DNA of 64,000 nt from Bemisia tabaci. Lineage: Eukaryota; Arthropoda; Insecta; Hemiptera; Aleyrodidae. This document shows positions 1 through 10,587 of this stretch, in pieces (the stretch's first letter is position 1; every line of letters starts with the position of its first letter). The notes under the pieces are model-generated. The model did no database searches, had not been told where the DNA came from, and saw only the letters and a list, made by a program, of their open reading frames with translations. The stretch spans positions 39,321,372 to 39,385,371 of the forward strand of contig NC_092797.1 of the NCBI RefSeq assembly GCF_918797505.1, in the 5' to 3' direction. A program made the position numbers and the translations under genes.

Positions 1-837
1 GAGTCAAGGCGGACAATTTTTTTTTTCTATAAAGAAAGAAAACCTCTCTTTCTCATTGATGATAAGATGTAATGAATATTAATTAGAGGGAAAATTTCAA
101 GTGTGTTTAAAGAGTCATTTTATTGGTATCTTATTATTTTATCACTAAAATGAATTGCGAGAACTTTCATACCCTTTCCACTTTTTTTTCATTTTAACAG
201 CCATTTGTCGAATGTCAACAACAGATGATCTGATTACCTATCTTCGATTCCCAGAAAAAATAAATGTGACATTCCAATCAATCTATTTTCCTGGTAAGCT
301 ACATATTTTTAGACTGATTAGAAAAATCACCGTCAATTATCAGCAACTCCCCCTTTCGCTTCCGGGCGAGGATAGAAAATTGCGTCTACTATTGAAATCA
401 GATTTGGCTTCATTAACCAAGCATACAACCGCCGAAAATAAGTTTAGTGAAACCACGCCAAAAATTTTAAAAAAACATAAAAAATCGTAAATGAATCTGG
501 TGGTGGACCGAAAGGAGATATGAGGGTGAAGCAAACCTGGGAAGTACCATCAACAACTTCAAACCGGAATCAGAGAGCATTGAAACCAATTTCGAAGTAT
601 AACGGGGCAAAAAATTACCGAGGCGTCCCCCTTTTTCTCAAGAAGTAGGGTTGGGGAGCTTAGCAGATCTTCGGATCTCGCACCCAACACCCCTCTGATG
701 ACTTTCTTCTCAGCGGAGGGCAGAGAGTGACGAGGATCTGCGAATGGTAAGCAGCGTTGCCACTCTTAAGAAATACGATTATAAGTGGGGTTAATACAGT
801 CGAATTTTTCCTATCGAAATGAGAAGCCTCTCCCCAA
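1..837. other. Unassigned non-coding stretch
   Basis: AT-rich sequence with a T run near 19-26. I see no exon with both splice signals and no recognisable repeat ends. Reading frames of about 110 codons on both strands overlap each other and have no coding character. From about 838 the sequence becomes similar to the arms of the long inverted repeat that follows. Confidence 0.5.
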
Positions 838-1010
838 GAGTATCTTAGTTTCCCAATTTTGAGACACAATTGAATCCAGACACTTGCGTAAAAAATACCG
901 TTCAGATGTGAAAAATCAAGAGATGACAACAGAACTGGGCTCGCAATCTGTGCTTTATGGATGCGTGCTTGAAGTATCATCAAAATTGAAGGCAAAATGA
1001 AACATCTGGT
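838..1010 (+). repeat. LIR-1 partial direct copy
   Basis: This block resembles 1100-1270 in the same orientation. Shared phrases include CCAGACACTTGCGT, GTGAAAAATCAAGAGA, and a TTTATGGATG segment followed by GTATCATCAAAATTGAAGGC. It is a diverged extra copy of an arm of the long inverted repeat beginning near 1058. A third relative lies at 38463-38760. No coding content or terminal duplication is evident. Confidence 0.7.
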
Positions 1011-1057
1011 CTTGACTCCGACTTTGCGCCGCGCTTAGGGACAAACTCTTTCTATCA

Positions 1058-2002
1058 ACGAAACAACTATTCCCGACATTTGGACAAACATTATCTTATT
1101 TTCTCTCAATTACATTGAACCCAGACACCTGCGTTAAGAATACCTTTGCGATGTGAAAAATCAAGAGACAACAGAACAAGGCTGATTAACTCACCCGGCG
1201 CTTTGATACAACTATTCGTGCTCTATGGATGTGCTTGAGGTATCATCAAAATTGAAGGCGAAATGAAACACTAGGGACCGTACTCATAGTTGTTCCTTTA
1301 TCACAGCCTTTCATTAGGAGTCCTGTATGGTTTATATTGTGATTACAGAAGGTTTAAAGAGGCCCCTCAAGATAACAACCTAAAATGACAATTTTTGCAA
1401 ATCTCAGGTATTATTATACAGCAGCATGGAAATGGGTCCTTGCGAGGAATCACCATGACTTCCCACTGTAAAAAGTTCAAAACATGGAGAACAAAATTTA
1501 ATGATTTTGACAAACTTTAAGGTAGGTGCGAACCTCCTTGAAATTTACAAAACTCGCATAGTGTATTTTCTTTCGTATTTTTCATTTTGTGCAGTGGGAA
1601 ATAATGGTAATTTATCTCGCAAGGACCCATTTCCATGTTGCTGTATAATATTACTCGAGATTTTCAAAAATTGACCTTTTAGGCTGTTATTATGGGGGCT
1701 TCCTTGAAACCTTCCTTAATCACAACTATATGGGGACTCCTAAGGAAATGATCTGATTATGGAACAACTATGAGTACGATCCCAAATGTCTCATTGCGCC
1801 TTCAATTTTGAAGATACCTCAAGCCCATCCATAGAGTACGAATAGTTGTATCAAAGCGCCGGGCGAGTTCCTCAGCTTTGTTCTATTGTTATCTCTTAAT
1901 TTTTCACATTGCAAAGGTATAGTCACGCAAGTGTCTGGATTCAATAGTGACGTGAATTTGAGAAAAACTAAGATAATATCGAGGATAGCCGTCTCGTTTT
2001 AA
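1058..2002. repeat. LIR-1: ~945-bp long inverted repeat
   Basis: The left arm (about 1058-1480) and right arm (about 1570-2002) are imperfect reverse complements. Matching segments include CCAGACACCTGCGTT against the complement of AACGCAAGTGTCTGG-like sequence, the GGCGCTTTGATACAACTATT segment, and GGAAATGGGTCCTTGCGAG near the centre. Inside, 1277 reads GGGACCGTACTCATAG and 1783 ends with its near complement; a third piece of this motif sits at 2595-2615. That suggests one foldback element inside another, or one compound element. No protein-coding frame spans the arms. The superfamily is unknown because no TSD could be fixed. Confidence 0.75.
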
Positions 2003-2032
2003 TAGGAGAAATTCGTCCGCACATTATTTTGT

Positions 2033-2290
2033 ATATGCTGCGGGCAAATAGTCAAATCAGGTATTTCACGATCAAAGTTTGACAGTTCACGAAATTTCGT
2101 AAATTTTTAGCCAATAGCTTACGAATTTTCAATGTATTGGGGGAAATGATTCATAAAATCTACGTACTCTTTTTGTTTCTCCCTCTTCAAATACTTCTCC
2201 TATATTTTAATGTTAAAATTTTAAAAATTCTATATCTCGTGAAACGCTGAGAGTCAAAAAAACCTGATTTCGCTATTTGCCTGCAACATA
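2033..2290. repeat. Foldback element, TATATGCTGC-type ends
   Basis: The ends are inverted repeats: GCTGCGGGCAAATAGTCAAA at about 2037 matches the complement of the segment ending GCCTGCAACATA near 2290. Similarity extends about 60 bp inward through an AATCAGGT and a CACGA-containing segment. The centre is AT-rich and non-coding. The span is about 258 bp. It lies between LIR-1 and a CACTG-1 element. The superfamily is not assigned. Confidence 0.6.
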
Positions 2291-2329
2291 AAGATCACCT
2301 TGAGCCTTCCTTCATCTTCCTTCATCAAA

Positions 2330-2558
2330 CACTGGAAAAAAAACACACATTGTATCTAGAGTCCAGACTCTTAAAAACATCGACAAGAAAAAGTACTCTT
2401 GATTCTATCAGAATCTAGCTTAAATCAAGAACCAAGCCTCTTAATTTGAGCGGATTTCGTTTTGATTCAAGCCAAAATCCGATTGAATCAAGAGTATTTT
2501 TTCTTGTCAATGTTTTCAAGAGTCTGGACTCTAGATCCAATGTGTTTTTTATCCAGTG
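2330..2558. mobile_element. CACTG-1 MITE, copy 1
   Basis: A 229-bp foldback beginning CACTGGAAAA and ending CCAGTG. The arms contain TCTAGAGTCCAGACTCTT and its complement, GACAAGAAAAA, and TACTCTTGATT. It is flanked by AA on both sides, a 2-bp TSD. CACTG termini with 2-bp duplications fit EnSpm/CACTA-like transposons. It carries no transposase, so any movement would depend on a transposase elsewhere. Eight family members can be bounded in this window. Confidence 0.85.
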
Positions 2559-2615
2559 AATGGCCCTTTCTAAGGAATTGAGCTCTATTCTAAGAACAAC
2601 TATGAATACGGCCCT

Positions 2616-3828
2616 AATTTTCCCGAAACGACGGCAACACTGCAGGTGAGATGGGGTCGCCGTTCGCGGTTGCGCCTGGCTCCTCGGAAAGCGAAGGCGA
2701 AGGGGGAAAGTTTCATCCCTCAGTTGTAACCGACCGTCTTCGCTTCTTTTACCGGCGCACGTGCTATTGTATAGGACATAGGTGGATGCACGTAATAAAA
2801 GAATGTCCGTTGGAATTACTCAATGTCTCAGGTAAAACAGGGCCTCCGTGTGCAGCATCTTCATATCACCCTCTCCCCTTCCCTTCCGCTTTCTATGCCT
2901 CTGTCCTTCTCCTTCCCGTTGCCTCCCGCTTTGCATCTCAATGCCCTTTCTTCCTCCCTGTTCCGCTCTCCCTCACCGTTGCCATGCCCGCCCAGTCACC
3001 CTCCCAAACCGCGTATGTCCTCATTGTTGCTGATCGCGGTTGCGCGGTTATTGCATAGCGAGGGTGTAAAAGTGGCAAGGGTGCGTTTCGGCTCTTCCGG
3101 CTCCCTCGCCGCGGTCTTAATCGGCGCCTCCTATTAAAAACCGCGCAACTGTAATAATTTTTAATGGTCGGATAGGTGGTTTTTCTTTGAGGCGAGTGAT
3201 CCTCTCCGCGCTATCACTTTCTATTTCAAATGTTCGTTATTTTCCTTTTGAAATGCTTTCACGTGCCCTCGCGGCGGAACGGTCGTTATTTTTTGATTCC
3301 GTTTCCCAAAGGCGCCCCTCCCACCTTGATCGGTTTGTCCGTTGGGAAGATTTGTGATTGTCGACTCATCTTCGGCGCGTGCTCGGATCGAACCAAGGTG
3401 CTGTTTACCTATCGGTGCTATTCTATTTGTCACGTCTTGACTCCCGAATTCAAAGGTGCAATTTATCGCCGTCTCCTTGCGGTCGGGCCGTAACTGCAGT
3501 TCCATCGACTCTGAAGAGAGTTCCACCTTTTGAGATTGAAGTTGTCTTTTGGGCGACCCATAAATGAATCAGTGAGAACTAAAACACACTAACTCCGTAA
3601 CTCGAAAATGCTCAATTTTCATTGAAGACTGTCAATTTTTATAAAGGTCATTGAAGCTAGCAAATCTGTTCCAACTCGGACCTTTAAAGTGTCTCTGAGT
3701 ACTGTCTTTCGGCACGAAAAATCTTTTTCTTGGACTTACTTTTTCACCTTCTGTGTAGTTTTGTGTGTGTCTTCATTATGTTCATTTTTTCGAGTTGGTG
3801 TGTTTTCGTTCTCACTGATTCAAATGAA
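2616..3828. other. Unassigned stretch, moderately GC-rich at 2650-3550
   Basis: The block is richer in GC and CpG than its surroundings and holds several overlapping frames of 60-135 codons on both strands. Pyrimidine-rich CCTTCC/CTCCC tracts around 2870-2990 explain their serine/proline-rich translations. I found no consistent frame with splice sites and no known domain, so I do not call a gene. It could include a host regulatory region, but nothing specific supports that. Confidence 0.4.
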
Positions 3829-3990
3829 CAGAGGCGAATCCAGCAATCAGCAATACCAGATTTCCTTCATTTAAACTTATGTTAAAGAATCGATTCTTGC
3901 CAGAGCACCAGGCCCTTCCAAGAATCGATACATTTCCATGGATCTAAATAGAGGAAAAACGAGGTTGCCAATTTGCTGGACCCGCTAATG
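3829..3990. mobile_element. hAT-2 MITE, copy 2
   Basis: A 162-bp foldback starting CAGAGGCGAATCCAGCAA and ending with the diverged complement GCTGGACCCGCTAATG. CATTTAAACTTATG and AAGAATCGATTCTTG mark the left arm. The 8 bp before it (CAAATGAA) and after it (TAAATGAA) match at 7 of 8 positions. CAGAGGCGGATCCAGC-type ends and an 8-bp TSD are typical of hAT elements. There is no coding sequence. Confidence 0.85.
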
Positions 3991-6071
3991 TAAATGAATC
4001 GGTCTGTGGTAGAAGGACGTAAGCCCTCAAAACCAAATTTTATAGGAAATTCATTAACTTACAGCCTTGTCAATCAGGACGATTCAAAATTTGTCTGGGT
4101 TGTAGGGAGGATGGGTGGGCAAATATTTAAAAGTTCCGGAATGATTTTTTGGATGGAAAAAATTGTATTGAAAATGCATAGTACCCTTTTAGGCGAAATA
4201 TGCAATTAAAGGCATACACCTTTTTAAGTTAAAAAAATAGTAGTCAGACACAAATCTAGAGACATTACTCTTTTTTTATTAAAAAATCCAAATAATATGT
4301 AAGTACCCTTCAGAGTGCTAAAAGTAGGAAAAAAATTGAAAAATTTCGTTTCTCATGTCCCTCTACTAAAAAATCACTCAAATACGTGACTATCAACCAA
4401 AAAAAAACTTTTCTATACACATACTGGTGGAAGTATGACATACTTCCACCCAAAAGTTGGTTTGCTGTATAGAGATTTAAGACCTATCTGAATCAGCTAT
4501 GTAGTGGAACTAAAATTCAAGTTTTTAAGGATCAGTTACTTGTGCTGTAACTGTTTCCTTATTCCTATCCTATCTGATGTAAATGATATGAGATGTTAAT
4601 CATTCCCCACAATTTGACAACAAAGTTCATATTATAACGGTTGATCCGTGCGTACATGTCTCACTAGGTCAAAATTGTGGGAAAATCAATAGTGTATGTG
4701 CCGCCAGTTGAGGTGAATGAATGAATGAATGCATGATTGAATATATGAATGGATGAGTGGTCAGGATGAGAAATGAATGAATTTAGAGTTGAAGCAGGCG
4801 GAAAAAATTATTAAAGGAACGAATCATACAAAAAACAAAGTCAATAGTTTTGCTGCGACTGGGTGCAAAAAATTTCCTCTCAGATGAAGTTGTGGAATTG
4901 AATTAAGTTGAATCGCTGATGAGAGCAAGCGAACAAGTTTTACTCGTCACAACTCCTCACTTTGGAATGAAATCGATATGAAAATTGAATTCTATAATTC
5001 CTCTCGTTTTGAATATATATCCTACAAACGAAAAAATACTAGACTAAAGATCCACACAAGTTTTCTTGCGAGCGAAATAAGCTGCTCTCATTAATTTGAA
5101 AATGTATGGGTGACAAGTTGCCATTTTAGTCTTTAAAATATTCAATGAACGTGTATGTATTTGACCATAAGTGTGGTTAATTGATCTGAAATTCATAACA
5201 TACCCACATGTTTTTTTTAAAAAATTATTTAATATTTTCTTGGAATTTTTATTACAAGCTTATCTGATATAATTACAGTTATTGTATAAGGGGCCCTGTC
5301 GGGTGGTTCATTATTTAAACATAAAATGCGCTTGTCTGTTAAATAATTTTGAAAGTATATCACAAGTATTTGCCTGAATTGCATTTTTGCCAAATTCTCA
5401 ACACCTTCAAAGACAAACGGCAGTTCAATCAGCGCAGTAAAAAGACAATTTCGAAAGCTGCGCAGCGATTAAAAATATGTATTATTGATTCATGCAATCA
5501 GGAGGTCACGTTTGAGCCGTAGGTAGGAAGCCTGTCATAAATCTTATTCTCCTTTAACATCCATTTGAGATGATTATAGACGCGAGAATTTCACACTTCG
5601 ACCCTGAAACATATTGGAGTTTCGAAACGCGAGATAATTATACGATAGAATCTTGTGCGTTGCGGAAGGATGAAAACAAATGCATCAATCCTGCGCGTGT
5701 AGCCGTCCTCTGGCGTGGCGTCTCTCTCAGAAGAAAAAGCCTCATCATTCGCCATGCCTTGAGACAACGGAGCAATAATTGGTGAGTCTTTGCTGCTTGC
5801 CCATCGTGCAAGTTCATCGGAATAGTGCCGTCTAAAAAGCTTATCAGATTTTTGGAGATGTCACTGATGTCAAATTTAATCGAACTTTCATCATAAGTTT
5901 GAAATGCGTGTGGATATCAGCTGCGCTAGACACCGAATCATATGTTAAGCTGATGGATTCGCAATAAATGAGGAGGCCTATTCAAAATTATCTACGTCAA
6001 ATATTAATGGAGATATAGCTCATCAGAAAGCACGTCCTATTACGTCATCCACAGCAGTAGCACACACCATG
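3991..6071. other. Unassigned non-coding stretch with (ATGA)n microsatellite
   Basis: AT-rich. The stretch includes a degenerate ATGA microsatellite at 4708-4790. A frame from 5570 runs to a GTGAGT donor-like site at 5782, but it has no clear upstream acceptor and no recognisable protein. Nothing else can be supported. Confidence 0.45.
4708..4790 (+). repeat. (ATGA)n-like microsatellite
   Basis: Imperfect repeats of ATGA, beginning with GAATGAATGAATGAATG and decaying into TGAATATATGAATGGATGAG. A short simple-sequence tract with no other content. Confidence 0.8.
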
Positions 6072-6297
6072 CACTGGAAAATAAGTTTCTTGGGTCTGGA
6101 ATCCAGATTCTTAAGAAGTTTACCCAAAGAAATATTCTTGATTCAGTCGGATTTTTGCTTGACTCGAGAGGCAATCCTCTGAATTAATGAAGTTTTTCTT
6201 TTGATTTTAGCAAAAATCCGATTGGATCAAGGGTATTTTTTCTTGTCAATTTTTTTAGGAGTCTGGACACGAAATGCAAGAGAATTTTTTTCCAGTG
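6072..6297. mobile_element. CACTG-1 MITE, copy 2 (diverged)
   Basis: A 226-bp diverged member that starts CACTGGAAAATAAG and ends TTTTTTTCCAGTG. The core retains TTCTTGATTCAGTCGGATTT and the complementary ATCCGATTGGATCAAGGGTA. The flanking dinucleotides are TG and CG, so the TSD has decayed or is only half visible. It is older than copies 1, 4 and 6, judging by arm mismatches. Confidence 0.8.
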
Positions 6298-6464
6298 CGG
6301 TTTCTTTCACATTGGCTTCATCAATCAGTGATGCACACGTTTGCATTGGGTAAAAAACGCTGAACAACATGCAATCATGCTTTATAAGGTGGACGATGTT
6401 CGTGTTTTTTGACGAGCGATATTTCCGTTAATGTTGGGCGTAGAAAGGCGTTTTGACAGATTTC

Positions 6465-6660
6465 ATTGAGAGATTCTACTGACATTAATTCAGTTCTACT
6501 CACATCAGTAGAGATTCACATAATATCATCGATGATCTGGCTGATATCAGCAAAATTTTTTGACTTATCATCTAACTTGCCATTTTCAGCAGGGGTAAGG
6601 GGACAGGAGGGAGGGTTAAATAGAGGGGCGAGGATAGAAAATTTGATTGCAGAGAAAAAT
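6465..6660 (+). repeat. Direct duplication, left copy (empty site)
   Basis: This block is repeated at about 6805-7135. Shared landmarks are CATCAGTAG, ATGATCT..CTGATAT, CATTTTCAGCA, and AGAGGGGCGAG. At the position where the right copy carries a hAT-2 element, this copy reads GATATCAGCAAAATTTT without interruption. It is therefore a paralogous empty site. Confidence 0.75.
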
Positions 6661-6804
6661 TGATCTCTTGAGCGTTCTGTTGCTTCAAAAATAAATTATA
6701 GCTGAAATTACACGTATCGCATTTAACAGTGTAATTGAACTATCAACGGTTGCTTAGAAAAATCAAAACGCGCAAGACTTTCCGAACAATCCTTTTAATA
6801 ATAT

Positions 6805-7135
6805 CACTAAGATTATTCTCCTTACATCAGTAGTGATTCAGGTAGTATACAGTATCATTAATGATCTAACTGATATTAGCGACATTGGCGGAACCAGGAA
6901 ACTGGCAACACTGTTTTTCTCCATTTAAACCTAAGGAAATGTATCGATTCTTGGAGGAGCCAGGTGCCTCGACAAGAATCGATTATTTAACATAGGTTTA
7001 AATAAAGGGAATCCTTGTTGCCAAATTGCTGGATCCGCCTCTGATTAGCGAAATTCTTTACATGTCACTCGTCATTTTCAGCAAGAAGGGTGGGGGCTGG
7101 GGAGGGCTACACAGAGGGGCGAGTGCAGAAAGACG
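6805..7135 (+). repeat. Direct duplication, right copy with hAT-2 insert
   Basis: Homologous to 6465-6660 at roughly three-quarters identity once the 161-bp hAT-2 element and its 8-bp TSD are removed. The duplication is non-coding. It predates the transposon insertion, since only one copy carries it. Confidence 0.75.
6883..7043. mobile_element. hAT-2 MITE, copy 1
   Basis: A 161-bp foldback starting CATTGGCGGAACCAG and ending GCTGGATCCGCCTCTG. It is bounded by a perfect 8-bp direct repeat, ATTAGCGA, at 6875-6882 and 7044-7051. The arms contain CATTTAAACCTAAGG and ATCGATTCTTG with their complements. No coding capacity. The perfect TSD and the intact paralogous empty site make this the best-supported insertion in the window. 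Confidence 0.95.
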
Positions 7136-7311
7136 ATATTACCCCATAAACTTAGACTTTACGACGAGCGGCTAACTACGAGGAATGTATGCCTGGATAG
7201 GATTTGAGCGTACATTTGTACCCGCACCTACGCCGATTAATAAATTACAATATTGCAGCAAACGAAGTAATATATCTCGTCGGGAGTCCCCTCGGGCCAG
7301 ATCCAGCGACT

Positions 7312-7475
7312 CAGTGGCGAGGCGAGAATAATCGATTATCGATATCTCCCATTTTGAAGTTGCAGTAAAGAATCGATTATTGAGATATCCGTTGCGAACA
7401 CTCTGTTTATCGATCCTTTTCCATAGGTTTAAACCGTAGATCAATCGATGTATCGGAAAGTGCGCCGATTGGCGT
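7312..7475. mobile_element. hAT-1 MITE, copy 1 (right end decayed)
   Basis: Starts CAGTGGCGAGGCG, then AATCGATTATCGATAT. The middle carries the family's GTTGCGAACACTCTGTTTAT and TCCTTTTCCATAGGTTTAAA. The right end should read as the complement of CAGTGGCGTGGCGTG but fades into GTGCGCCGATTGGCGTG near 7475, followed by GC-rich DNA. The left flank CAGCGACT is not repeated to the right, so the TSD is lost. Confidence 0.7.
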
Positions 7476-7812
7476 GCCGTGCGCCGGCGCCGGCGCTTAG
7501 CGTGCTGCGCCTGCGCGCAAGTTGGATCAAACCGCGGCCCGGACCGGCGCTGCGCGGCGCGGCGTCAGACCCCGAGTCAGCTGTTACATGAAAGAAAGCA
7601 GACAGGACTTTCACCGAATTGTGTAATGGCGACCTGATTACGGCATCGGATCGACACAATGACATCTTAGCGAGTATCTGTAACAAGATCTGCCTCACTC
7701 GGCCAACTCCCAACTCTTGCCCCGCGTTGCCGGTGCTTGAAAAATTGCCGAATTTCCTCCTAACCTCGTTTGCGAGTCGGGGATCTGCACATGCTACCGA
7801 ATGGTCAATGTA

Positions 7813-8077
7813 CTGCCGTGCTAAGGAAGAACGCCGTATGAACGTTCGAGAGTTGCCTAGTTTCCTCGGATTAAACATGTATTTTTGATGAGATTTATGC
7901 ATGTTTTCCCTTGAAATTTTCAGATATTTTAGAATTTACAGAACTTCTAGAACTGCATTTCAAGTCTGAAAAATTGGAAGAAAAATGTTTACAATTGCCC
8001 CCAATAAATTCGTATTTTATCCGAGGAAATTTTGCAACGCCTGAAGGTTCATACAGCGTTTTTTCTTAGCACGGCAA
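7813..8077. mobile_element. Family-E element, copy 1
   Basis: A 265-bp element with inverted ends CTGCCGTGCTAAGG / CTTAGCACGGCAA. Next to them are CGCCGTATGAAC-like and GTTCATACAGCG-like segments. The flanking 4-bp repeat is TGTA at 7809-7812 and 8078-8081. It appears to have landed two bases inside the left end of the neighbouring foldback (8080-8397). Four-base TSDs exclude hAT and Tc1/mariner. The superfamily is otherwise undetermined. Confidence 0.85.
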
Positions 8078-8079
8078 TG

Positions 8080-8397
8080 TAGTAGTGGATTCAAGGGTGG
8101 CTCAGAGGGGGACCATTTGGAAATCCCCCCTTAAGGACAGTGAAAACTGAAAAATTTGACAGGAAGTTGGTAATTTTTTGGCCAACGTTTGAAAGGATTC
8201 AGATTAAAACTGATAATCTCAATACAGCAAAATCTCCGGGCTATTTCCTTCTGTATTGAGATTTTCAGTCTTAAACTAAACTCTTATGCACGTTGGCCAA
8301 AACATTACCGACTTTCTGTCGAATTTTTCCGTTTTCACTGTTCTGCGGGGGGATTTCCTAATGGCCCCGTCCGAGCCACCCTTTGAAGCCACTACTG
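8080..8397. mobile_element. Foldback element with CAGTAGTGG ends
   Basis: The arms are long inverted repeats: (T)AGTAGTGG..CAAGGGTGGCTC at left matches the complement of GAGCCACCCTTTGAAGCC..CCACTACTG at right. They continue through TTTTGGCCAACG and AATCTCAATACAG. CAATG occurs just before the original left end (7806-7810) and after the right end (8398-8402), consistent with a 5-bp TSD. Family-E copy 1 splits its left terminus. There is no coding sequence, although overlapping frames translate the arms. Confidence 0.8.
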
Positions 8398-8880
8398 CAA
8401 TGGCCATTCAAGCCCTTTGGGGAATTGGCACTCACTCATTTCCTCTAAAACCTCCTGTCGCCATCTTTTTATTTTTTTTAGACTCTTTTCGCGTAGCCCA
8501 TTCGGCGAATTATACCATGTGAAATCGTAACTTCCATTCAACATTTTCGTTGGAAAATGCCAGTTAGGCACTATGTGTAGCAGATATACCTATCAAGAAC
8601 TTTTGCTTTTTGAAAAAGACCTGAAAAAGTGGCCAAGTCCGACTGGATAGAATCAGAAAATCCATTAAAAGCTTTCTCGATTAAATTGACCAATGAGATA
8701 CTTCTACTCACACTCAGCCACTGGAAAGACGGACAATCAGTGCCTTGTGCTCACTTCACACGCTGAAAATGGGAGCTGAAAGTGGAGGTCACTGTTGTAT
8801 CGTTGAGTGGTGCCCTGAAAAGAGTGCCACAACCCGCACTTTTCAGCGATTAATGAGATAGGGGCTAATCAGCCATCAAT

Positions 8881-9495
8881 GGGCCTGTTGCAAACTTTTG
8901 CTATAGCAAAACTAAGAGTTGTTTCTTATAGATAATGCCTCAAAAACCACGATGAGCGCATCGGCAAAGTCTGAAATGCACTCATAACTTCACAAACTGC
9001 GTAAGAAATTTGCGGTTTTTTGAGCTTCCCGCTTCGAAAACGATACTACGGCACAGGTGAACATTTTGTAAGAGGAGTCGTTCCATCGTCGGCAATAATC
9101 ATCATGGCCGACGCTAATCCGCCAAAACACGTTTGATGGGACGAGATAACACCTGAACTGGATTAGACCAGATAACAATCGGTGTGTTAACGTTCATATT
9201 TTCCACGCCCGAATTGATTGACCTTGAACTCTCCTCGAATTACGCGCGGAACTGCGAGCAAGCGTCGGCCATGATGAATATCGCCGACGATGGAGCGACT
9301 CCTCTAACAAAATGTTCACCTGTGCCGTAGTATCGTTTTTGAAGCGGGAAGCTTAAAAAAACGCAAATTTCTTACGCAGATTGTGAAGTTATGAGTGCAT
9401 TTCAGACTTTGCCGATGCGCTCATCGTGATTTTTGAGGCATTATCTACAAGAAACAACTCTTATTTTTGCTCTAGCAAAAGTTTGCAACAGGCCC
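8881..9495. mobile_element. LIR-2: GGGCCTGTTGC-ended long-TIR element
   Basis: A 615-bp element whose two ~230-bp arms are reverse complements, from GGGCCTGTTGCAAAC to GTTTGCAACAGGCCC. Arm landmarks are GATGAGCGCATCGGCAAAGT, AACTTCACAA, GATACTACGGCACAGGTGAA and GTCGGC. The ~150-bp centre is unique and non-coding. The flanks (AAT and ATT) are too short and palindromic to define a TSD. The arms match closely, suggesting fairly recent origin. Superfamily unknown. Confidence 0.85.
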
Positions 9496-9496
9496 A

Positions 9497-10239
9497 TTCT
9501 CTTCTGTTCATAAAATTGAGGCCTGAGTTTTAAAGTTCCTCGTAATATTGTAAAAAGTTGTAAAGTAAAAATTCGAAATATTTTTTGTATAAAGCGAACA
9601 ATAGCGAAAATGGGTTTCGAGGGTCAACATTCAACAGCGACACCGATGAACCATTTTCAGGACTTCATTCTCAGCGTGAATAGTAGGCATCACAGAAAAT
9701 GGGTCGCCTCCGTGATTCTCATGGCTTGAGGAGTCTCAAGTTTGGGCAAATGAACAATTTCGACGTGAAACGGCAACATCGCTTCCCAGATCCAAACTCA
9801 CGTCATCATTATTCCGTCACCGTCTGCCTCTCTGAGCGCCCTCTCCCGACGCAACTTTTTCGCCGCGATTACACCTCTCTTTTATCTCCACGCTCTGTGC
9901 ATCTGTGCTCGCAACTCAACGCGCAAACCAGTTTGCAAACTAGCGCAGCTTGCCGTCTAAATTTTGAACCAAAACGCACCTGTCCTCGCAAATTGTCCGC
10001 ACCGTCCATGCGTTGCTCTTGCGTGAGAGCGCCATGCACCATGCTGCACCGACTGCACTCTTGCCAATGCAACGCGCCCGACCGCTGCGATCAAGTGGGA
10101 GTGGGGATGGATAACTTTTATCGATTATATCGAGGCGGATTTACTTCATTCTGAGCGTTAAGACATGAGGGATCCATTCCTGGTTGGCTCCTGTATTTTA
10201 GTCCTCCACAGTGTTACAAAACGGAATAAAGATTACATT
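9497..10239. other. Unassigned non-coding stretch
   Basis: No repeat boundaries recognised. A 151-codon frame at 9699-10154 is cysteine- and arginine-rich with no domain pattern, and an opposite-strand frame overlaps it. I treat both as chance. Confidence 0.45.
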
Positions 10240-10346
10240 TTCACCAACTGCAAAGATTATAAGCTGGAGTGGCCCGGGGAATAAGGGGTAGTTCAAGAAC
10301 CATACGGAATGTGAGAGGGGACGCAGGGGAGGAATTCAGGAATGAG
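10240..10346 (+). repeat. Dispersed repeat BB, copy 1
   Basis: Matches 45003-45119 in the same orientation. Both contain TGCAAAGATTAT, a CTGGA(G/A)TG segment, and a GTGAGAGG..ACG..GGAGGAATTC-like tail, at about 70% identity. Non-coding, with no visible terminal repeats. Confidence 0.55.
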
Positions 10347-10587
10347 TAGATCAAGATCACGAAAAACGTTCAATTTGCGTTATCTTTATTTGTGATTTCT
10401 TAAATATCCCTATGAAATGACTCTGTATCGAAGCATTGATTTTTTTAGCAATACGATGACTATCCACAGGCGGAGCTAGATTATTTTTCTAGAGACCCCT
10501 ATTGTAAAAATGATATCCCACTTTGACGCCACCAACCAGAGGGTCTGGGGGAATAGAATACCCGAATGGACGGAGGTGGGTCCAGAC

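Noticed and set aside
5570..5785. Possible first exon ending at GTGAGT (5782)
   Set aside because: Open frame of 70 codons but no recognisable protein, weak acceptor context and no partner exon.
7441..7902. 153-codon minus-strand frame
   Set aside because: Its start overlaps family-E copy 1 and its end overlaps the hAT-1 copy; the middle is GC-rich non-coding DNA.
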